Assembly: GCF_023612375.1 (NCBI RefSeq)
Contig: NZ_CP076852.1
Span: 434,001-498,000, forward strand
Length of the DNA stretch: 64,000 bases
Source: Mycoplasma sp. SG1
GTDB lineage: Bacteria; Bacillota_I; Bacilli_A; Mycoplasmatales; SG1
Direction: 5' to 3'
How positions within the stretch are numbered: the first letter of the stretch is position 1; the number at the start of each line of letters is the position of its first letter. The notes under the pieces were generated by a model, which saw nothing but the letters and a program-made list of their open reading frames with translations, did no database searches and was not told where the DNA came from. The position numbers and the translations under genes were made by a program. This document shows positions 22,694-35,907 of this stretch, piece by piece.

Positions 22694-22775
22694 AAATCTT
22701 GATATAAATGGTCTTGATTGCTTAGTTTATTGAACAATAATTAAGTAAATTGGTTCATTTATGTAATTGTCTTTG

Positions 22776-22791
22776 AAATCTAAGAATCCAC
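22776..22791 (+). other. Left arm of the 16S rRNA processing stem
   Basis: AAATCTAAGAATCCAC is perfectly complementary over 16 bases to 24437-24452 on the far side of 16S. Such stems are the usual RNase III substrate that releases pre-16S. Confidence 0.85.
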
Positions 22792-22796
22792 CAATC

Positions 22797-22819
22797 AATA
22801 TGTTACTTAGTAACATATT
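22797..22819 (+). other. Hairpin in the rRNA leader
   Basis: AATATGTTAC and GTAACATATT form a perfect 10-bp stem with a TTA loop, 10 bases before the mature 16S region. Function unknown; possibly a leader structure in 16S maturation. Confidence 0.6.
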
Positions 22820-22828
22820 AATGTAATT

Positions 22829-24356
22829 TCTAAATAAGAGTTTGATCCTGGCTCAGGATTAATGCTAGCGAAATGACTAATACATGCAAGTTGAACGGGA
22901 AGAGCAATCTTTCAGTAGCGAACGGGTGAGTAATATATACCTAACCTGCCTATATATCAGAAATAACAACTAGAAATGGTTGCTAATATTTGATAGTATG
23001 GTAAGAAAACAATTTTTTATCATTAAAGGGGCAATTGCCTCGTATATAGATGGGGGTATACCACATTAGCTTTGGCGTAAGGTAATGGCTTACGTAGGCG
23101 ATGATGTGTAGTTGGCCCGAGAGGGCGACCAGCCACACTGGAATTGAGATAAGGTCCAGACTCCTCCGGGAGGCAGCAGTAAGGAATTTTTCACAATGGA
23201 CGAAAGTCTGATGGAGCAATTTCGCGTGCTCGATGAAGGTCTTAGGATTGTAAAGAGCTGTCGCAAGGGAAAAAAAGAAAGATAATTGGAATGTATCTTT
23301 TTTGATGGTACCTTGCTATTAGTTACGGCTAACTATGTGCCAGCAGCCGCGGTAATACATAGGTAGCAAGCATTATCCGGAATTATTGGGTGTAAAGCGT
23401 GAGTAGGCGGTTTATTAAGTCTATGGTCAAATATCAAGGCTCAACCTTAGATGTGCCATGGAAACTAATAGACTAGAACGTAAAGGAAGGTAGTGCAATT
23501 CTGCAAGTAATGGTGATATATTTCGATATGCAGGAGAACACCTGAGGCGTAGGCGACTATCTAATTTATTGTTGACGCTCAATCACGAAGGTATGGGTAT
23601 CGAATAGCATTAGTCCGCTAGTAGTCCATACAGTAAACGATGAGCACTAAATATTGGCAGTATTGTCAGTCATTAAAGTTAACACGTTAAGTGCTCCACC
23701 TGAGTAGTACGTTCGCAAGAATAAAACTCAAAGGAATTGACGGGGACTAGCACAAGTGGTGGAGCGTGTGGTTTAATTCGATTCTAAGCGAAGAACCTTA
23801 CCAAGGTTTGACATTTGGTGCAAAGCTATAGAAATATAGTGGAGGCTATCATCAAACAGGTGGTGCATGGTTGTCGTCAGTTCGTGTCGTGAGATGTAAG
23901 GTTAAGTCCCATAACGAACGCAACCCTTCTTTTTAGTTGCTACCATTAAGTTGAGGAATCTAAAAATACAGTTAGCGTAAGCTAAACGGAGGAAAGGATG
24001 ATGACAAATCATTATGCCCTTTATACCTTGGGCTACACACGCGCTACAATGGTCAATACAATAAGTTGCAAACCAGCGATGGGGAGCTAATCTTTAAAAT
24101 TGATCTCAGTTCAGATTGAAGTCTGCAATTCGACTTCATTAAGTAGGAATCACTAGTAATCGCAAATCAGCCACGTTGCGGTGAATACGTTCTCTAGTCT
24201 TGTACACACCGCCCGTCAAACCATGAAAGTTGATAGTACTTGAAGCCAATACTAATAACCATTTTTGGATTTATTTGTCTAGAGTAAGATCAGCAATTGG
24301 GGTTAAGTCGTAACAAGGTATCCCTATGAGAACTTGGGGATGGATCACCTCCTTTC
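22829..24356 (+). rRNA. rrs: 16S ribosomal RNA
   Basis: The conserved 5' AGAGTTTGATCCTGGCTCAG is at 22837, with the GTGCCAGCAGCCGCGGTAA region at 23335, AAACTCAAAGGAATTGACGG at 23725, TTGTACACACCGCCCGTC at 24199 and GGATCACCTCCTTTCT at the 3' end. The length of about 1,528 bases is normal. The anti-Shine-Dalgarno CCTCC is present although genes in this window rarely have matching sites. No tRNA gene follows it. Ends are estimated by homology. Confidence 0.98.
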
Positions 24357-24436
24357 TATGGAGAAAAAAAGCACACTAAGTGTGTAATAAAAATCATAAA
24401 TTATTCAATTTATGGTATGATTCAATAAAAAAATAT

Positions 24437-24452
24437 GTGGATTCTTAGATTT
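24437..24452 (+). other. Right arm of the 16S rRNA processing stem, in the 16S-23S spacer
   Basis: GTGGATTCTTAGATTT pairs with 22776-22791. The rest of the 292-base spacer (24357-24648) holds no tRNA gene. It contains several AT-rich inverted repeats and the left arm of a 23S stem (around 24568-24591), which pairs with ~27614-27636. Confidence 0.85.
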
Positions 24453-24648
24453 GAAAGCTATTAACAACTTATATTTATATAATAAATATAATAATTAAGA
24501 GTTTTCAACAACTTTTGAAATGTTTTTACATTTCATATCTTTGGTTTTATAAATAATAAAATTCAACGATATTTCTTTGAAAAAATAGATAATTTATGAA
24601 TTTAAAAATTCATTGAATAATTCTTTTGCAAGTAATAAACAAAATGCG

Positions 24649-27569
<2,921 letters not shown>

Positions 27570-27670
27570 TTTTTTTTAATACGCAAAAGAATACACATTT
27601 AGTGGAGTTCATGAATATCTATTTTTTGAAAGAATATCTTTGTTTTAAGTTATCTTTCAAAACAATAAAA

Positions 27671-27760
27671 GAATGATATTAATAATGTAGTGGAAACACC
27701 TTTCCCCATCCCGAACAAAGAAGTTAAGCACTAAGATGGTTTTCGGACAAAATATCATTC
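27671..27760 (+). rRNA. rrf: 5S ribosomal RNA, drastically shortened (about 90 nt)
   Basis: Helix I is a perfect 10-bp pairing of GAATGATATT (27671-27680) with AATATCATTC (27751-27760). Helix II is TAGTG (27688-27692) with CACTA (27729-27733). Helix III and loop C carry the conserved CCCCATCCCGAAC and GAAGTTAAGCAC. The helix IV-V arm that usually spans ~40 bases is reduced to ~17 bases. They fold as GTT-TTCG-GAC (27739-27748), a three-pair stem on a UUCG tetraloop. A T9 run follows directly, so the gene end also serves as terminator. Normal 5S is ~107-120 nt. Confidence 0.88.
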
Positions 27761-27812
27761 TTTTTTTTTATAAAATTAAATAAATAATTTTATAAATTTT
27801 TTTTATATTTCA

Positions 27813-29258
27813 ATGTTTTATTCATTTAAAAATCTTTTTTCTTTAACATTTAATTCTAAAAAAACTTATTTAAAACTTATTTCAATTATTTTAATTCCAT
27901 TGATTTATGGTTTTATTTATATTAGCGCGTTTTGAAACCCGTTTGGCAATATTGATAAATTACATTTTGCGGTTGTTTATAATGTTAAAAACGATGGATC
28001 AAAAGTATTTGTCGATTTAATTAAAAATTCTTTACAAGAAGAATATAAAAGTGATACTCATCCAAAATTAGGTAATTTTACCCTTTCTATAGATTACGTA
28101 AATCAAAAAGATCCTGGTAAATACAATTATGATGCTAACAAAAGTAAATACCCGTATGCATTAACAATTGGTAATAAGTTTACTGACAATTTTATCAATT
28201 ATTTGATTAATTACTATCCTGATGAAAAAAAACCAAAATTGAATTTCTATTCATCGTATAAATACAATTTTATCATCGGTGAATTAGGGAATTTTTTTTC
28301 AATGACATTAAACCAAATTATTAATAAGGAATTTGGGATGTTTTTTTTGAAAATTATTTTATTCCTCATTCATGATCCTTCTCTTCATGATCAAAATTTT
28401 TTAAATAATTTTAAAAATGCCTTTCAATCGATAGTTTCTCCAATATTCTTTCAAAAAAATGAACCATTAATTGATAAAATTAATTCACAGCATAGTATTT
28501 CTGAAAACAAATCTAATATCAACAAATTAATTAAAAAAGTTGATAATAGTTCTCAAGATTGATGAAAAGATCCCGGAATCAATCTCAACACACATGATCA
28601 AGGCGCAAACGAGGGTATAAATATCTATGGATATGGTTTAGCTCCTTTTTTCATATGTATAGCGATATGAATCGGTGCAGTCCTTCATATTTCAATTTAT
28701 CGAAAATTAAACTTTACATCTTCAAGATCAAAAGAAAAATTATCAATCATTGTTAAAAATATTATTGTTAAATTTATTTTTATTGATATTATTGCAATTT
28801 TACAATGATTGATTTTACTTTCAAGTTTACTTTTGCTAGGATTTTCGGTCCATTATTTTGGTCTTTTTCTTTTATATTCAATCATATCTGTCACGATTTT
28901 TAATTTTATTCTTTTCGTTTTGTTTGAATTATTGTATTCTGATTTGGCAAGATTTTTGGCTTTGGTTCTTTTAATCCTGCAATTAGTTTCATCTGGTGGT
29001 ATTTTTCCAGTTATTACACAAAGTGCCTTTATCCAATTTTTTAATCATTTAAATATCTTTAATTATTTTATTCAAGGTTTACGTGAATTTTATATCGCTC
29101 CTTCGTTTTCTAATATTTTTATTGACTTAGGAATTATTTGCATCTTTTTAGCCATTTTTGTAGTCATTTTAATCGCTAAAGTTTTTATCCATTGATATCT
29201 CCATAACAAAAAACTAGATACTAAAATTAATAAAATTATGCTTGAAAGTATCGAATAA
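27813..29258 (+). CDS. YhgE/Pip-like, ABC-2-type membrane protein
   Basis: 481 residues. The N-terminal hydrophobic segment followed by YGFIYISAFWNPFGNIDKLH and FAVVYN matches the YhgE/Pip start (PLLYALLYLWAFWDPYG..VAVVN pattern). An extracytoplasmic domain of ~230 residues and about six C-terminal membrane helices (from residue ~275) follow, as in ABC-2 permeases. The family includes the phage-infection protein of Lactococcus and secretion-related YhgE/EsaA-type proteins. No ATPase gene is adjacent, so the function is open. It lies directly after the rRNA operon. Confidence 0.75.
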
Positions 29259-29268
29259 ATTTTAAATT

Positions 29269-30426
29269 ATGAAAAACGAAAAGAAAAAGAAAACTGTCGT
29301 TCTTGCTTTATCTGGTGGGATTGATTCATCGCTTTGTGCTTATTTATTAAAAGAACAAAAATTTAATGTTATTTGTGTCTTTATTAAATGTTGAGATGCA
29401 ACTTTAAACTCTGATATTTTGGGTAATATGGGGGTAAGTGATGAAAAAGGATGTCATGATGTTAAAGATTATAAAAACGCTAAACAAGTCGCTGATAGTT
29501 TAAATTTACAACTAGTTACTTTTAATTTTGTCGAAGAATATTGAAATTTAGTCTTTCAACACTTTTTAGAAGATATTAAAAATGGTTATACACCAAATCC
29601 TGATATTGACTGTAATTCAATTGTTAAATTTGATTTATTTATCAAAAAGGCGATTAAACTTTATAATCCAGATTTTATTGCGACCGGTCATTATGCAAAA
29701 ATTAAAAAAACAGATAATGGCATTTTTCTTCAACAAGCTGAAGATAAAAGCAAAGACCAAAGTTATTTTTTAGCATCAATCAAAGAACATCAGCTTGAAA
29801 AAATCATTTTCCCGTTAGAAAATATATATAAAAAAGATATTAAAAATTTTTTGCTTCAAAGTAATGTTAATGTTAATTTAAACCAAAAATCTTCAAGCGG
29901 TATTTGTTTTATTGGCAAACGTAACTTTAAAAATTTTCTAACTAACTATTTCCCAATTAAACCAGGAAAAATAATCGATATAAAAACTAATCAAGTTTTA
30001 AAAGAAAAACATGATGGCTATTATTTTTATACTATCGGACAAAGAAAAGGACTTAAGTTAGGTGGATATGGAGAAAAACATTTTATTGTTAAAAAAAATA
30101 TTCATAAAAATATTTTATATGTTGCTGGAATCAATGAAAAAAAATATCTTTTATCTAGTGGTTTTTCTGCAAAAAAGATGCATCTAATTAATAAAATAAA
30201 TGAGCAAAAAGATCTCATAAATGCTACATTTGATGCAGTCCTTCGATATCAATCTAAAAGAATTAAAATAAAAATAACTGAATATAATCAACAAACTAAA
30301 AAAATAAAAATTTTATTTAACGATCTACAACCTTCTGTTACCCCTGGTCAATTTTGTGTTTTTTACCAAGACACAACATGTATTGGTTGCTGCCAAGTAG
30401 ATGATGTTCTTTACAATGAAGAATAA
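29269..30426 (+). CDS. mnmA: tRNA 2-thiouridine(34) synthase MnmA
   Basis: 385 residues. PP-loop [16 protein letters not shown] is near residue 10. The first catalytic Cys is in [14 protein letters not shown] and the second in [20 protein letters not shown] and the [13 protein letters not shown] segment are family-specific. It adds the s2 group at U34 of Lys, Glu and Gln tRNAs, using sulfur passed from a cysteine desulfurase. It lies 10 bases after the YhgE-like gene. Confidence 0.95.
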
Positions 30427-30488
30427 TTAAATTATTTTTTACTCTTTGATATTTTATAATTATAAAAATAAGTTTTAATAATAATTCC

Positions 30489-31781
30489 TTGAAAACAGAT
30501 CAAAAACCAATCAACAATTCCCCTCAACAACAAACGCCAGAACCACCGTTTTTAAAAATATTTGGTAAATCAAAGTTGGCAAGAATATTTGCTGTAGTTT
30601 TTTTAATTTTAATCTTTCTATTTTTGTTAACCAGTTTAAAAACATATATTTTAGGTTTGGTTGTTATTTTTCTACCTCTATTTTTAGGAGTAGTGTCCTG
30701 TTCAATTGTAAACCCGATTGCTAAATTTTTTTCAACAACTTTAAAAATTAGTTATCGCTGGTTCACTTATTTAATCTATTTTATTTTTTTACTTTTTATC
30801 CTTTTTTTAATTCTTATTATTAGCGCTGTTTTTATTTTCCAATGAAATCCTTTTATTATTTCATTTTTGGGGAGTAATAAATCGATTGGAAGTTTACTAA
30901 AATTTTTAGATAACAATAAAGATACCTATTTTACTTCAATTATTATTAAAAATAATGTTTTAACTATCGTTCTTGATAATACACATTCTGGAACTTTTTC
31001 AGGACTTGGGGTAATTTATCTATTTATGTTTAAAATTATTCATATGTTTATATCTTCTATTTCAGTAAATACTTGTTATGCAATGTTAAATTGATTTTAT
31101 ACAAAAGTAGCAATTTATAACTCTGGTCCGTTTTTTCTGATTTATAAATTGGCACCGATTTTACTAGGTATCGGAATGGTTATTGCTTTTACAATATTTA
31201 TAACAGTTGTTTTTTTAAATAAATATAACACAAAAATCTCAAAATGATTTGCTACTAAATTCTGAGAAGATAAATCACATCAAAAAAAAGTTGAAACTGT
31301 TTTCAACAAATCGATTAAATCATGAGCTTTAGCGTTAGTTATTGATGAAGCAATTATTTTTTCAATCATTCTTTTAACCGTAATTCTAGCTGGTAACCTT
31401 GGAGGTAACGACATATTTAGACATTCATTTATTATTTTCCCAATATTTATGGTTATTTGTTGTCTTGTCCCGATTATCGGACCGATTATTGGAACCATTC
31501 CAATGGTTATTGTTTCTATCTTACAAATTTCTTCAGATAATAATTATGCTTCAATGATTATCGTTTTGGTTGGAGTAGCGATTGCAATTAGTTTAGAAGC
31601 TTTTGTTATATCACCATTAATTTATTCAAAAACAACAAAGTTAAATATTGTAACCGTTTTGCTTGGAATTAGTGTTTTTGGACTAATTTTAGGGATATGA
31701 GCGATGCCGTTTGCTGTTCCTTTGATTATGATGTTTAAAGAAATATGTAATCAAATATATAACTTTAACCTCAAAATATAA
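30489..31781 (+). CDS. AI-2E family (PerM-like) membrane protein
   Basis: 430 residues with a hydrophilic N-terminus and seven to eight membrane helices. The C-terminal half contains PIIGPIIGTIPMVIVSIL and ALEAFVISPLIYSK-like sequence (IAISLEAFVISPLIYSK), the hallmark of the AI-2E/PerM family. Members include the AI-2 exporter TqsA and Na+/H+ antiporters; the substrate cannot be told. It starts at TTG 30489; no ATG is near. Confidence 0.8.
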
Positions 31782-31823
31782 TTAAATATATAAAATATAA
31801 CTTTAATTATTATTTTATCTCAC

Positions 31824-34796
31824 ATGAATCATATAGAATTAACTCATTTATTTACAGATTTTTTTAAATCAAAAAAACATTTAAGTTTACCATCTTTTTC
31901 GCTTATTCCTAACAATGATCCATCTTTGTTATTAATAAATTCAGGGGTTGCTGCAATGAAAAAATATTTTTTAAATATTGTTGCACCTCCTTGTAAAAGA
32001 ATTGTATTAGCTCAAAATTGTGTAAGAACTATCGACATAGCTCAAGTTGGAAAAAGTCCATTTCATTTGACTTTTTTTGTCATGCTTGGTAATTTTTCTT
32101 TTGGCGATTATTTTAAAAAAGAAGCGATTGATTATGGTTGAGAATTTCTTACAAAAACTCTAAAAAAATATATAGACCCTGATAAACTATATATTACAGC
32201 ATATAAAAATGACACTGAAGCAATTACGCATTGATTAAATGTCATTAAAATTAATCCAAAAAGATTAATTCTTCGCGAAAAAAAACATAATTTTTGAGAT
32301 CTTGGGCAAGGTCCGTGCGGGGCTTGTACTGAAGTATATTATGATTTAGGAAAAAGTTTTCAAGAAGTAGATTTAGATCCTGACAATTTATCTACTAAAT
32401 TATTAGAAGATGATATCCCGAATAATCGCTATATTGAAATTTGAAACATAGTTTTTTCAGAATTTAATCATTTAAAAGATGACACTTATAAACCATTAAA
32501 TTCAAAAAATATTGATACTGGAGCGGGACTTGAACGGATTTATACAATTTTAAAAGGGAAAGCATCAATCTTTGAAACCGATGTTTTCTTGCCAATTATC
32601 AATATCTGTGATCGTATGTTTAAAGATCAATATTCAATAAATTTTAAAATTGCTTTTACAAAATCTGATCAAATAATACAACAAAAATATACGCAAGATC
32701 TTTGTACAATCGCTGATCATATCAGAACTGCCATTTATTTAATTGCTAATAATATTCTTCCCTCAAATAAAGGGAAGGGGTTTGTTGTTAGAAGGTTGAT
32801 TAGAAAAATTTTAGATATTGCATCTGACTATTGTAAAGATGAAAATATTGATGATTTTCTAACTTTATTTGTGTATCAAATTTTTAGAGATATTGATTAT
32901 TTCAAATTTCTTGTTAATATCCAATCTAAAATTACTGAAATTTTAGATTCTGAACAAAAAATTTATCAAAAAACTGCAACAGGTTTAATTGAATGAATTA
33001 ATAAATTTTTTGATAATAATCCCAAAAATTGAATAAAAATTAATGACCAAAAAATAAATGATCAAAATATAGTTAATTTAAGGATAGCAGAAAAAATATT
33101 CACTCTTAATACGACATATGGTTTTAGTAAAACGAAAATTCTAAATAATATAAAAGAAAATAATTTGAATATATCTGAAACCCGTTTTAATCAAATTATT
33201 AATGCTTTAAATATTCTTTTAGAAAATCATAAAGAAATTTCAGGAGCAAAAGTCGGTAAACTAAATCCTATGCCCCTAAATGAACTAAAAGATCAGATTT
33301 TAAATAAAATAACTTTTATTCCAAAAACCAAAAAAGAAACTGATAATCAATTAATAGAAACGCAAATTATTGCTGCTTTTAAAATTGACAATATTCATAA
33401 AGTTGACGAATTAATAAAAAATCAAAAATATTATTTACTTTTTGAAAAAAGCAATTTTTTCCCAATAGGTGGGGGGCAGATATCTGACACTGGAACTTTA
33501 TCTACAAATAATGATAAAATAATTGGTCATATATTAAACGTCTTTACAATAGATAATTGATTATTGCATGAAGTCGTTTGTATAAATAACTTCAACATAT
33601 CTAATGTTAAACTGAAATTGAAAATTGATTATCAACAAAGAATGGAAGTTGCTACAAATCACACAGCAACTCATTTATTACACGCTTTATTAAAAAAAAT
33701 TAATCCTTTAATATCACAAGCTGGTAGTTTGGTAGAAAAAAAATTCCTTAGATTTGATTATTTTCATCATATTAAACTAACTGATGATGAATTAGATTGA
33801 TTAGAAAGAGAAGCTAAAAAAATAATTAAATTAAATACCCCCAGAATTGAAACATTTCAGAATTTATCAGATATTTTAAATAATAGTAAAATCCAAAAAA
33901 ATTATTTAGAAAAATACTCATCAATTGTTAGGGTAATAACTTTTGGGGACATATCTTCAGAATTATGTGGTGGTGTCCATTTAAAAAATTTAAATGAAAT
34001 TAATGATTTTTTAATTTTTAAAAATTTTTCTAAATCTATAGATACACAAAGAATTATTATTTATACAAACCCTTTATATTTTCATGAAGGAATAAAAAAA
34101 GAATTTGACAAAATATTTAAACAACAACAAATCAAACTAATTAATGAATTAGATTCAATAATAAAAGAACCTGAATATAAAATATATAAAAGCAAAAAAA
34201 TATTTAATAATTTAATTGAAAATTGATCCCTTTTGAAAGAGTCAAACATCGAAGAAAAGATTTCAAAAATCAAAGGATATATAGATCTTAAACAATTCTT
34301 TGAAAATAATTTTCTTCAAATAACTCAGATCCAAAAAAACATAAATTTATTTAAACGATTTTTAGAAAATGAAAAGATTCAATTAGAACTTAAAACAAGC
34401 AATAATATTGAAAAAGACATTATTACTACAAAAACCTCTTTAAAAATTTTCTTTTATAAAATTACTGATAAAAAGCAAAAACTAAAAAATTTAGCAAATA
34501 TACTTTTTAATAATAAAAAAATAGAAATCATCATCTTTACTAACGAAATTAACGAAAACGATAACCAAGGGTTTGAAATTATTAATATTTATTTTACGAA
34601 AGATCTTGAGTTTAATAAATTTAATAATTGATTTAAAGAATTTGAGATTTATTTGAAAACCTCTTTAAAATTGAATATTCCCAAAATAATTTATCCAATT
34701 CCAGATAAAACTTTCGCTTTGTTAAAAATAAGCGATAATGCTTTTTCTAAAAACATCGATAAAATAAAAAGAGAAATACAAAAAAATAAAATCTAA
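31824..34796 (+). CDS. alaS: Alanyl-tRNA synthetase
   Basis: 990 residues, longer than the usual ~870-900. The class II catalytic core is seen in [23 protein letters not shown] and [14 protein letters not shown], then [10 protein letters not shown] and DTGAGLERI. The editing domain has [13 protein letters not shown] and the zinc Cys/His in [12 protein letters not shown] long, Asn/Lys/Ile-rich C-terminal region represents a diverged C-Ala domain. It charges tRNA-Ala and edits mischarged Ser or Gly. Five or more TGA codons encode Trp. It sits 8 bases before ruvX. Confidence 0.96.
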
Positions 34797-34804
34797 TTTT
34801 ATGT

Positions 34805-35224
34805 ATGAATAGTTATTTGGGGATGGATTTAGGAGAAACAACATTAGGTTTAGCAGTTAATATCGGTAATTGTGTTATTTTGTTGAAACCTATTTATTAT
34901 AAAGTTGGTGATTTCAAGTTTGTTTTAAATGAACTGGAATCAATATTTGAAAGATATGATATTAAAAAAATTGTAATTGGAAATCCAATAATAGAAAATA
35001 TTACTTCAAAGATATCGAATATGGTAAAATATTTTAGTGTATTGTTAGAATCCAAATTTAATATTAAAGTTTATACTATTAATGAAAACTTTACAACAAA
35101 GATAGCAAAAAATATTTATTTCCAATCAAATAAGAATAATAAATTAAAAAATTTTAATAAAATAAAAGATTCGTTTGCAGCTAAAATCATTTTAGAAGAA
35201 TTTATAAAAAATTATAGAAATTAA
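34805..35224 (+). CDS. ruvX: Putative pre-16S rRNA nuclease / Holliday junction resolvase (YqgF)
   Basis: 139 residues. The RNase H-like fold starts with YLGMDLGETTLGLAV, followed by KKIVIGNPI, NENFTTKIAK and a C-terminal IKDSFAAKIILEEFI. The Asp, Glu and Asp positions of the YqgF active site are present. YqgF trims the 5' end of 16S rRNA in E. coli. The order alaS-yqgF is a common Firmicutes arrangement. ATG 34805 was chosen because the ATG at 34801 stops after three codons. Confidence 0.88.
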   Translation: MNSYLGMDLGETTLGLAVNIGNCVILLKPIYYKVGDFKFVLNELESIFERYDIKKIVIGNPIIENITSKISNMVKYFSVLLESKFNIKVYTINENFTTKIAKNIYFQSNKNNKLKNFNKIKDSFAAKIILEEFIKNYRN

Positions 35225-35237
35225 TCAAGAATACATT

Positions 35238-35723
35238 ATGAAAAAAATATTTGTTACAAAAGATAAAATAGAATCGTTAAAAAAAGAATTAGATTATTTA
35301 ATTAACACAAAAAGGAAAGAAATAATAGAACTTTTGAAAGAATCGCGTGCCCAAGGTGATTTAAAAGAAAATGCAGATTACGATGCTGCTAAAAATGAAC
35401 AAGCGATAGTAGAAGAAAGAATTAAAGAAATAGAAATTATTTTAAGTAATAATGTTGACATAAAAACTTCATCTTACATAAAACCTAATAAAGCTTCTAT
35501 TGGTTCTGTTGTGGTTTTTGTAAACGTTAAAGACATTGATAATAAATCTAAACATCAAACAGTTCAAATAGTCGGAGAAATTGAATTCGATCCTTTAAGT
35601 CAACCGATTAAAATATCATATCTGTCTCCATTAGCACAAGCCCTTTTAAACCATAAAATAGGAGATACAGTAATAGTTAACGCTGAAAATATTTATAAAG
35701 TTCAAATTATTAGTTTAAGTTAA
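35238..35723 (+). CDS. greA: Transcript cleavage factor GreA
   Basis: 161 residues. The N-terminal coiled coil (residues ~8-76) carries the acidic tip and the signature QGDLKENADYDAAKNEQ near residue 40. The C-terminal FKBP-like domain has ISYLSPLAQALLNHKIGD. It rescues backtracked RNA polymerase by stimulating cleavage of the nascent RNA. It is 13 bases after ruvX and last in the unit before a terminator. Confidence 0.96.
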   Translation: MKKIFVTKDKIESLKKELDYLINTKRKEIIELLKESRAQGDLKENADYDAAKNEQAIVEERIKEIEIILSNNVDIKTSSYIKPNKASIGSVVVFVNVKDIDNKSKHQTVQIVGEIEFDPLSQPIKISYLSPLAQALLNHKIGDTVIVNAENIYKVQIISLS

Positions 35724-35753
35724 TCATTCTAAAAAAATTAGATTCTTTTATAC

Positions 35754-35786
35754 AATCCCCCCACTTTAGTGGTGGGGATTTTTTTT
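35754..35786 (+). terminator. Strong rho-independent terminator after greA
   Basis: GC-rich stem AATCCCCCCAC / GTGGTGGGGATT with a short loop, followed by T8. It isolates the giant gene downstream from the alaS-ruvX-greA unit. Confidence 0.93.
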
Positions 35787-35820
35787 ATTTAATTTTTTTT
35801 AATATTGTTCATTTTTATAA

Positions 35821-35848
35821 TTGACCTACAATCTTGTATAGTGATAAA
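35821..35848 (+). promoter_or_regulatory. Candidate promoter of the giant repeat-protein gene
   Basis: TTGACC (35821-35826), a 16-17 base spacer and GATAAAA (35843-35849) lie in the 120-base gap after the greA terminator, ~60 bases before the ATG. The -10 is imperfect, so confidence is low. Confidence 0.35.
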
Positions 35849-35907
35849 ACGCGCACATCAAGGAATAAAGGAATATATAAAAAATATCTAAATTACATAA
35901 ATCTAGA

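Noticed and set aside
24357-24648. tRNA genes in the 16S-23S spacer
   Set aside because: No cloverleaf or TTCRANNC T-loop sequence was seen; the spacer is AT-rich with processing stems only.
35754-35786. Palindrome after greA as an insertion-sequence end or attachment site
   Set aside because: The GC-rich stem followed by T8 is a standard intrinsic terminator; no partner repeat or transposase is nearby.
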